Shown piece after piece: positions 56,977-64,000 of a stretch of DNA of 64,000 bases. Both the position numbers and the translations under genes were made by a program. The notes beneath the pieces are model-generated. The model did not search any database and was not told where the DNA came from. It worked only from the letters and a program-made list of their open reading frames with translations. This stretch comes from Mycolicibacterium vulneris (GTDB lineage: Bacteria; Actinomycetota; Actinomycetes; Mycobacteriales; Mycobacteriaceae), in the NCBI RefSeq assembly GCF_002104765.1, contig NZ_NCXM01000016.1, positions 62,001 through 126,000 on the forward strand. Direction: 5' to 3'. Position 1 is the stretch's first letter. Each line of letters opens with the position of its first letter.

Positions 56977-58855
56977 GTTCTGCAGTGGGCAGCAACGCCG
57001 TCTCCCACTTCTGCTTGCTGGACAACACGGGCAGCGCGTCGCGGTACACCCGGCGCATCTCGTCGAACCGGCTGAGCAGCTGGCGCTGCCGGCGCAGCGA
57101 TGCGAACAACAGCGAGAACATCTTTCGCCGGTCCCGCTGGCGGTAGACCACGCCGCAACCGTCGGCCGTGGTGACCGTGACGCCGTCGACCGTGCACAGC
57201 CGGAACCAGCGCGCATCCTGGGTTGGCACGTTGAACTCGGGCCGGGTGTGGGATTCGGTGTCGGCCTTGGTCATGTTGTGCAGGATGCCGCGGGCCAGCC
57301 GGTAGCTGATCGACACCGGGTTCACCGGCGGCTTCATCGCCTTGGTCTTGTTCTGCGGCGACGGCAGTTCGCTGGCCGCCGGCAGCACGACGGCGTCCGG
57401 GTATTCCTTGCGCAGCCGGTGCACCTCCGGCAGACCCGATTCCAGGATCGAGAAGATGTGCTCCGGGCCGGCGAGGAAGTCGTCGATGGCCCGGTTCTGA
57501 ATCGCGACGGTCGAATATTCAAGGCAGGCAAGATGTTTCAGTGTCGCCTTGAGATGGCTGCGGACCAGTCCGGTGATGTCGCCGTCCCAGTGCAGTGCCG
57601 CCACCACCAACCGGTTGCGCAGGTGGAAGTAGGCCTGCCAGTCGATGGCGTCATCCTTGTCGCTCCAGGCCATGTGCCAGATCGCGGCGCCGGGCAGCGT
57701 GACCGTCGGATAGCCGTGCTCGCCGGCGCGCAGGCCGTATTCGGCATCGTCCCATTTGATGAACAGCGGCAGCGGTTGGCCCAGTTCCTCGGCGACCTGC
57801 CGCGGGATCATGCACGTCCACCAGCCGTTGAAGTCGACGTCGATGCGCCGGTGCAGCAGTGCGCTCCGATCGTTCTTGTCGTTCAACGGAAATTCGGCGA
57901 AGTTGTGGTCGTACTCGGCGTGCGGCGCGGCGGTCCACATGAAGTTCGACTGGTTGACGACCTCGCCCATGATGTGCAGGTGCGACGGCTCCTGCAGGTT
58001 GAGCATCTGCCCGCCGATGAGCGTCGGCTTCTTGGCGAAGCGGTTGAGCGCCAGCACCCGCAGGATCGTGTCCGGCTCGATGCGGATGTCGTCGTCCATG
58101 AACAGGATCTGTTGGCAGTCGGTGTTTTTCAGCGCTTCGTACATCACCCGGCTGTAACCGCCGGAGCCGCCCAGGTTGGGCTGGTCATGGATGGACAGCC
58201 GGCTGCCCAGTCCCGCGGCCGCCGCCGCGAAGTCCGGGTGGTCGCGCACCTTGCGCACACCTTGGTCCGGCACGATGACCGCACCGATCACCTTGTCCAC
58301 CAACGGATCCGCGGTGAGGTCGGCCAGCGCGTTGACGCAGTCGGCGGGGCGGTTGAACGTGGGGATGCCGACGGCGATGTTGGCCGTGCCCGGTGCGGGC
58401 TCGGTGGCATACCAGCCGCCGCTGATGAGGTTGACCGCGGTGTCGGTGGTGATGTCGAACCAGATCCAGCCGCCGTCCTCGAACGGCTTGAGCGGTACCT
58501 CGATCTCGACGACGGCCGGCTGGTCGTCGGTGCCGACGAATTGGCGGCCCTCCACCGAGATTCGCACCCCGGTCGCCTTGGTCCGGTACACATCGACGCG
58601 CCCGGTTCCGGTCAGCTCGACCCGCAGCGCCACCGACTGACAGATCGACCAGCGGCGCCAGTAGCTGGCCGGGAATGCGTTGAAGTAGGTGGCGAACGAC
58701 ACCTCGGACTCTTTGCCGATCTCCAGCGACGTGCGGCTGGTGGCGTGGGCACGCCGGGCGTTGGTCGTCGACTCCTCGAGATACAGCTTGCGCACGTCGA
58801 GCGGCTCGCCGGGACGCGGCAGGATGATCCGGGACAGCAGGCTCACGGCACTCAT
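56969..58855 (-). CDS. glfT2: Galactofuranosyltransferase GlfT2
   Basis: This 628-residue polymerising GT2 enzyme adds about 30 alternating beta-1,5/1,6 Galf residues on the cytoplasmic face. An N-terminal beta-sandwich (about 1-150, LSRIILPRPGEPLDVRKLYL) precedes the GT-A core. The core has IAVGIPTFNRPADCVNAL (about 168-185), the metal motif QILFMDDDIRIEPD (about 253-266) and the base region PLFIKWDDAEYGLRAGEHGY, with WHMAWSDKDD after it. C-terminal helices complete the tetramer interface. Start ATG 58855 has GAAGGAG about 11 nt upstream. It lies downstream of glf with a 50-bp gap, so UDP-Galf supply and use are in one operon. Confidence 0.96.
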   Translation of the reverse strand: MSAVSLLSRIILPRPGEPLDVRKLYLEESTTNARRAHATSRTSLEIGKESEVSFATYFNAFPASYWRRWSICQSVALRVELTGTGRVDVYRTKATGVRISVEGRQFVGTDDQPAVVEIEVPLKPFEDGGWIWFDITTDTAVNLISGGWYATEPAPGTANIAVGIPTFNRPADCVNALADLTADPLVDKVIGAVIVPDQGVRKVRDHPDFAAAAAGLGSRLSIHDQPNLGGSGGYSRVMYEALKNTDCQQILFMDDDIRIEPDTILRVLALNRFAKKPTLIGGQMLNLQEPSHLHIMGEVVNQSNFMWTAAPHAEYDHNFAEFPLNDKNDRSALLHRRIDVDFNGWWTCMIPRQVAEELGQPLPLFIKWDDAEYGLRAGEHGYPTVTLPGAAIWHMAWSDKDDAIDWQAYFHLRNRLVVAALHWDGDITGLVRSHLKATLKHLACLEYSTVAIQNRAIDDFLAGPEHIFSILESGLPEVHRLRKEYPDAVVLPAASELPSPQNKTKAMKPPVNPVSISYRLARGILHNMTKADTESHTRPEFNVPTQDARWFRLCTVDGVTVTTADGCGVVYRQRDRRKMFSLLFASLRRQRQLLSRFDEMRRVYRDALPVLSSKQKWETALLPTAEHA

Positions 58856-58905
58856 TTAGGCGCCACTCCTTCTCATCGCTTCGCTGTGCATCATCGTGGC
58901 GCGCA

Positions 58906-60144
<1,239 letters not shown>

Positions 60145-60367
60145 CTAACCCATTTGGCGAGGCCATGCAGGGGCATTGGCCCTGTGACGACGCCCGTTGG
60201 GGCGCCCGGGCTCCGCGATCACAGTCGGGGTCGCAATTGCCTCACGATTCAATATCACCACTCTAGTAACAGGCTCACCACTCGTACCATCGACCTTGTG
60301 TGATTCCCACCAGTTAGGAGCGGTGGGACGCGCCGACACAACACATAGTCAGATAGAGGAGACTTCC

Positions 60368-61393
60368 GTGCCGAACCGACGCCGACGCAAGCTCTCAACA
60401 GCCATGAGCGCGGTTGCCGCCCTGGCAGTGGCGAGTCCTTGCGCGTACTTCCTTGTCTACGAATCGACCGCCGGCACCAAGGCGCCCGAGCATCACGAGT
60501 TCAAGCAGGCCGCGGTGATGAGCGACCTGCCCGGCGAGCTGATGGGCGCGCTGTCGCAGGGCCTGTCGCAATTCGGGATCAACATGCCCCCGATACCCGC
60601 CCTGAACGGGGGTGCGACCGGCACGCCGGGTCTCGCCAGCCCCGGCCTGGGCACTCCGGGCCTCGGGACTCCCGGGCTGGGGACGACGGGCCTGACCAAT
60701 CCGGGCTTGACCAGTCCCGGTCTGACCAGCCCCGGCCTGACCAGTCCCGGCTTGACGAGCCCGGGCCTGACGAGCCCCGGTATGGCGCCCATGACGCCCG
60801 GGCTGACCGCGCCCGGCGCGTTGCCGACCACCCCCGGTGGCGGTGTCGCGACCCCGGGTGCCGGGCTCAACCCGGCCCTGTCCAACCCCGGGCTGACCAG
60901 CCCGGCCGGGGTCACTCCGGGCCTGGGTGGCCCGGCGATGTCGCCGAGCGAGGTGCCGATCGACTCCGGAGCCGGGCTGGACCCGGGCGCTGGTGGCACC
61001 TACCCCATCCTGGGCGACCCGTCGACCTTCGGTAACGCTTCGCCGATCGGCGGCGGCGGTACCGGCCTGGGCGGCGGTTCGGGCACTGGTGGTGCCAGTG
61101 GCGGTCTGGTCAACGACGTGATGCAAGCCGCCAACCAGCTGGGTGCGGGCCAGGCGATCGACCTGCTCAAGGGCCTGGTCATGCCGGCCATCACGCAGGG
61201 CATGCATGGCGGCGCGGGTGCCGCGGGTGCCCTGCCTGGTGCCGCCGGTGCCCTGCCGGGCGCCGCTGGTGCCCTGCCTGGTGCCGCGGGCGCCCTGCCG
61301 GGAGCCGCCGCGGGCGCTCTTCCCGCCGCCGCGGGTGCGGCCGGTGCGTTGCCGGCGGCCGCCGGTGCGGTACCGACACTGCCCCCGGTCTAG
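60368..61393 (+). CDS. erp: Exported repetitive protein Erp (PirG)
   Basis: This 341-residue surface virulence protein starts at GTG 60368 after GAGGAG. The signal peptide (KLSTAMSAVAALAVASPCAY) is followed by an N-terminal domain (about residues 35-80). The central repeat region has PGLxx pentapeptides (about 85-150), with five in-frame PGLTS repeats at 60701-60775. The Ala/Gly-rich C-terminal domain contains four GALPGAA heptapeptides (61226-61309). The central repeat number of Erp varies between mycobacterial species. The strong hairpin after the stop indicates single-gene transcription. Confidence 0.95.
   Translation: MPNRRRRKLSTAMSAVAALAVASPCAYFLVYESTAGTKAPEHHEFKQAAVMSDLPGELMGALSQGLSQFGINMPPIPALNGGATGTPGLASPGLGTPGLGTPGLGTTGLTNPGLTSPGLTSPGLTSPGLTSPGLTSPGMAPMTPGLTAPGALPTTPGGGVATPGAGLNPALSNPGLTSPAGVTPGLGGPAMSPSEVPIDSGAGLDPGAGGTYPILGDPSTFGNASPIGGGGTGLGGGSGTGGASGGLVNDVMQAANQLGAGQAIDLLKGLVMPAITQGMHGGAGAAGALPGAAGALPGAAGALPGAAGALPGAAAGALPAAAGAAGALPAAAGAVPTLPPV
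60701..60775 (+). repeat. Five tandem 15-bp repeats encoding PGLTS (erp)
   Basis: Five consecutive 15-bp units encode PGLTS, differing only at synonymous third positions (for example CCGGGCTTGACCAGT and CCCGGTCTGACCAGC). They lie in a wider region of degenerate PGLxx repeats from about 60628. Confidence 0.9.
61226..61309 (+). repeat. Four tandem 21-bp repeats encoding GALPGAA (erp)
   Basis: Four 21-bp units encode GALPGAA, with a few synonymous changes, followed by further Ala/Gly-rich sequence. They lie near the C-terminus of erp and may vary in number. Confidence 0.85.
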
Positions 61394-61413
61394 TCCTTAC
61401 AAACCCTCCACAA

Positions 61414-61445
61414 GACGGCACCGCAGAATCATCTGCGGTGCCGTC
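61414..61445 (+). terminator. Perfect hairpin terminator after erp
   Basis: GACGGCACCGCAGA (61414-61427) and TCTGCGGTGCCGTC (61432-61445) form a perfect 14-bp stem with an ATCA loop, 20 nt after the stop codon. A GATTTT tract follows. This is one of the clearest intrinsic terminators in the window. Confidence 0.92.
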
Positions 61446-61509
61446 GATTTTGTGCAGATTCGCCGGCGCTCAGTTCGTGTCGTCCCATAGATAACATTAG
61501 GAACACACG

Positions 61510-61515
61510 TAACAT
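61510..61515 (+). promoter_or_regulatory. Candidate leaderless -10 for the amidase gene
   Basis: TAACAT ends 6 nt before the GTG at 61522, with no Shine-Dalgarno in between. It fits the leaderless pattern found at several other genes here. Confidence 0.45.
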
Positions 61516-61521
61516 CACCTG

Positions 61522-63219
61522 GTGTCTCGCAGTCGTGCGCCAACGATGTTGCTCACCGCCATGGCGGCGACCGTCGTCCTCGTCTCGTGGGTGGCGGACA
61601 CGACGCGCGACCGCGGCGCCGCCGGCGCACCGCCGTCACGCGGCACCCAACTGGTCGAGCAGCCGCTGGTCGGGCTGGGCGCGGGCGTCACGGTTCGCGA
61701 AATCAGTCAGGCCACCCCGTTCTCTCTGGTCGCCCTGACGGGCGACCTGGCCGGTACGTCGGCCCGCGTGCGCGCGAAGCGCCCCGACGGCTCGTGGGGT
61801 CCCTGGTATCAGACCGAGTACGAGACCGCGGCACCCGATCCAGCGTCCCGCGCGGGCGGCGACGAGTCCGCGGGACCCGACCATTCCGGTGCGGCGATGG
61901 AGGGGCCCCGCGGCACCGATCCGGTGTTCGTCGGCACCACCACGACCGTCCAGATCGCGGTCACCCGTCCGCTCGATGCGGCTGTGACCCTGGGGGCACC
62001 TCCCGCTGGCGGGGGACCGCCGCCGGCGCCGGCGAGCGAGAAGCCCGACCTGGGCTACAAGCCGGCATCCAGGGAACAGCCCTTCGGCCAGAATATCTCG
62101 GCCGTCCTCATCTCGCCGCCGCAAGCGCCGGCCGAAACGCATTGGACACCACCGGCCGGGGTGTTGATGCCGGGTCAGGCTCCGCCCATCATCAGTCGAG
62201 CGCAGTGGGGCGCCGACGAGTCGCTGCGCTGCGGTAGCCCCCAGTACGACAACGGGATTCGCGCGGCGGTCGTGCACCACACCGCCGGCAGCAATGACTA
62301 TTCGCCGCTGGAATCGGCCGGCATCGTCAAGGCCATTTACACCTACCACAGCAAGACGCTGGGCTGGTGCGACATCGCCTACAACGCGCTGGTCGACAAG
62401 TACGGCCAGGTATTCGAGGGCAGCGCAGGCGGTCTCACCAAGGCGGTCGAGGCCTTCCACACCGGCGGATTCAACCGCAACACCTGGGGTGTGGCGATGA
62501 TCGGCAACTTCGACGACGTGCCCCCCACGCCGATCCAGCTCCGAACCATGGGCCGGCTGCTCGGCTGGCGCCTGGGCCTGGACGGCGTCGACCCCAAGGG
62601 CACGGTGCAATTGGAGTCGGCCGGCAGCCACTACACCACCTTCCCGGCCGGCTCCATCGCGACGCTGCCGACCATCTTCACCCACCGCGACGTCGGGAAC
62701 ACCGATTGCCCGGGCAACGCCGCCTACGCGCTGATGGACGAAATGCGTGACATCGCATCACATGTCAACGACCCGCCGGAGGAACTACTCAGGGCGCTAC
62801 AGGGCGGCGCGATCTATGACCACTGGCAGGCGATCGGCGGGATGGGCAGCGTGCTGGGCTCGCCGACCTCCCCGGAAGACAGCGCGGAAGGCGATGCCCG
62901 CTTCGTCACGTTCGCCCGGGGCGCGATGTACTGGTCACCCGAGACCGGCGCCCAACCGGTCACCGGCGCCATCTACGACGCCTGGGGCTCGGAGAGCTAC
63001 GAGCGCGGCCCACTCGGCTTGCCGACCAGTGCGGAAATCCAAGAGCCGCTGCAGATTACGCAGAACTTCCAGCACGGCACGCTGAACTACGAGCGGCTGA
63101 CCGGAAACGTCACCGAGGTCGTGGACGGGATCACGGTTCCGCTGACGACCGAATCACCAAGCGGCCCAACGGTTCCGGCCGAGCACTTCTCGCTGCCGTC
63201 GCACCCCACGCCCACGTGA
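61522..63219 (+). CDS. Secreted N-acetylmuramoyl-L-alanine amidase with LGFP repeats (Rv3811/Csp-like)
   Basis: The product has 565 residues. The N-terminal signal (TMLLTAMAATVVLVSWVADT) is followed by a variable Pro-rich region, then a PGRP/amidase_2 domain (about residues 215-410). That domain shows zinc-ligand motifs in AAVVHHTAGSNDYSP, GWCDIAYNALVDKYG and FTHRDVGNTDCPGN. A C-terminal LGFP repeat region (about 420-530, IGGMGSVLGSPTSPED and YERGPLGLPTSAE) anchors such proteins to the arabinogalactan-mycolate layer. It should cleave the peptide from muramic acid in peptidoglycan. GTG 61522 is the first start after the erp terminator. The PE_PGRS gene that follows in M. tuberculosis is not present. 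Confidence 0.9.
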   Translation: MSRSRAPTMLLTAMAATVVLVSWVADTTRDRGAAGAPPSRGTQLVEQPLVGLGAGVTVREISQATPFSLVALTGDLAGTSARVRAKRPDGSWGPWYQTEYETAAPDPASRAGGDESAGPDHSGAAMEGPRGTDPVFVGTTTTVQIAVTRPLDAAVTLGAPPAGGGPPPAPASEKPDLGYKPASREQPFGQNISAVLISPPQAPAETHWTPPAGVLMPGQAPPIISRAQWGADESLRCGSPQYDNGIRAAVVHHTAGSNDYSPLESAGIVKAIYTYHSKTLGWCDIAYNALVDKYGQVFEGSAGGLTKAVEAFHTGGFNRNTWGVAMIGNFDDVPPTPIQLRTMGRLLGWRLGLDGVDPKGTVQLESAGSHYTTFPAGSIATLPTIFTHRDVGNTDCPGNAAYALMDEMRDIASHVNDPPEELLRALQGGAIYDHWQAIGGMGSVLGSPTSPEDSAEGDARFVTFARGAMYWSPETGAQPVTGAIYDAWGSESYERGPLGLPTSAEIQEPLQITQNFQHGTLNYERLTGNVTEVVDGITVPLTTESPSGPTVPAEHFSLPSHPTPT

Positions 63220-63226
63220 CCGACCG

Positions 63227-64000
63227 CTAAAGCCACCAGCGTTCCAGCACCCGGCCCACCCCGTCGTCATTGTTCGCGGTGGTGACCTCGTCGGCGGCCG
63301 CCCGCACATCCGGATGGGCGTTGCCCATCGCCACGCCATGCCCCGCCCAGCGCAGCATCGGCAGGTCGTTGGGCATGTCGCCGAACGCCACCACCTCCTC
63401 GCGGCCGATCTCCAGCGGCCGGGCGATCTCCTCGATGCCGGTGGCCTTGCTGGTGCCCAGCGGCACGATCTCGACCAGGCCATTGTTGGTGGAGTAGGTG
63501 ATATCGCCCTCGATGCCGACGTGCTTGGCCAGTTCGGCCGCCATGTCGGCGCTGCGGGCCCCGGAGCGGCGAATGAGCAGCTTGATTGCCGGGGCGCTGA
63601 GCAGATCCTCGATCGACACCTCGGTGTTGTCCGGGTTCAGCCAGGCATGCTCGTAGCCCGGCGAGCTGACGAACTGGGGCGTCGCCGTGTCATGGGCGCT
63701 TTCACCGATGCGCTCGACGGCCAGCCCCGCACCGGGGATGACGCGGGTCGCCAGCTCCGCCAGCTCTGCCAGGGTGTCGACGGCCAGCGTGCGGGTCGAC
63801 ACCACCCGGTCGGTCGCGGCGTCGTAGACGACGGCACCGTTGGCGCACACCGAGATAGGTGCGAAACCTAGCGCGTCGACGACGGGCCGGATCCAGCGCG
63901 GCGGACGGCCGGTCGCCACCACGAACTGCGTGCCGGCGGCCACCGCGGCGCGGATCGCGTCGCGGGTGCGCGGTGAGATCGTCTCGTCGTCGTCGAACAG
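63227..64000 (-). CDS. HAD-superfamily (Cof-type) hydrolase, 5' end beyond the window
   Basis: The stop is at 63227 and the frame continues past 64000, so the N-terminus with the catalytic DxDxT is missing. Visible parts of the Cof/IIB HAD family are SPRTRDAIRAAVAAGTQF (motif region after the nucleophile), VVATGRPPRWI, and the conserved C-terminal VVAFGDMPNDLPMLRWAG (motif IV, metal ligands), ending with a C-terminal helix. It is a cytoplasmic phosphatase with an unknown sugar-phosphate or nucleotide substrate. It is convergent with the amidase gene (7 bp between stops). The 5' position beyond the edge prevents any statement about its start or promoter. Confidence 0.85.
   Translation of the reverse strand: MFDDDETISPRTRDAIRAAVAAGTQFVVATGRPPRWIRPVVDALGFAPISVCANGAVVYDAATDRVVSTRTLAVDTLAELAELATRVIPGAGLAVERIGESAHDTATPQFVSSPGYEHAWLNPDNTEVSIEDLLSAPAIKLLIRRSGARSADMAAELAKHVGIEGDITYSTNNGLVEIVPLGTSKATGIEEIARPLEIGREEVVAFGDMPNDLPMLRWAGHGVAMGNAHPDVRAAADEVTTANNDDGVGRVLERWWL

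Overview
The window is high-GC chromosomal DNA of a slow-growing Mycobacterium. It carries the arabinogalactan and mycolic-acid cell-wall locus in an order that closely matches the M. tuberculosis Rv3773c-Rv3813c interval. PPE-SVP genes, a decayed 13E12-family gene, mycobacterial lipid genes and a mycobacterium-type tRNA-Ser support the genus. A divergent embR next to embA, and an Ala in place of the benzothiazinone-target Cys of DprE1, point toward the M. avium complex or a close relative. The species cannot be fixed from the sequence alone. Gene names and Rv correspondences come from recognising the protein sequences, not from a database search.

Layout. (1) 1-8.5 kb: lipid and accessory metabolism (echA21, lipE), a decayed Rv2629-like gene, tRNA-Ser(UGA), a quinone oxidoreductase, an aminotransferase-like protein without the usual PLP lysine, a polyprenyl-phosphomannose-type membrane protein and the proteasome activator bpa. 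(2) 8.5-11.1 kb: galactan initiation and export (ABC ATPase, glfT1, ABC permease). (3) 11.1-19.1 kb: an accessory block in place of the genes expected here. It holds two tandem KimA-like APC transporters (the first with a C-terminal OB-fold), two PPE-SVP genes with a PE-like mini-ORF between them, and a 13E12 remnant. (4) 19.1-27.5 kb: GreA-like protein, GtrA-like protein, dprE1, dprE2, aftA, embC, i.e. decaprenyl-phospho-arabinose synthesis, flipping and use. (5) 27.5-38.6 kb: a small secreted protein, a DinB/MPI-like protein, embR, embA, embB, a secreted protein, a GarA-like FHA protein and a frameshifted Crp/Fnr regulator. (6) 38.6-50.7 kb: fadE35 and the mycolate condensation operon fadD32-pks13-accD4, with the Rv3802c-type esterase. 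(7) 50.8-60.1 kb: a 55-bp tandem repeat, fbpD/mpt51, fbpA, aftB, ubiA, PAP2 phosphatase, glfT2, glf. (8) 60.1-64 kb: erp, a secreted amidase and a HAD phosphatase cut by the window edge.

The core genes form one pathway. Glf makes UDP-Galf. GlfT1 and GlfT2 build galactan and the ABC pair exports it. UbiA, the PAP2 phosphatase and DprE1/E2 make decaprenyl-phospho-arabinose. AftA, EmbA/B/C and AftB lay down arabinan. FadD32-Pks13-AccD4 make mycolates and FbpA/FbpD deal with them outside the membrane.

The most unusual parts are the KimA-OB fusion pair, the FHA/Crp regulatory genes flanking embAB, several pseudogenes, a 55-bp minisatellite, and a recurrent leaderless promoter signature (TANNNT 6-8 nt before a start codon) that includes two overlapping divergent -10 boxes.
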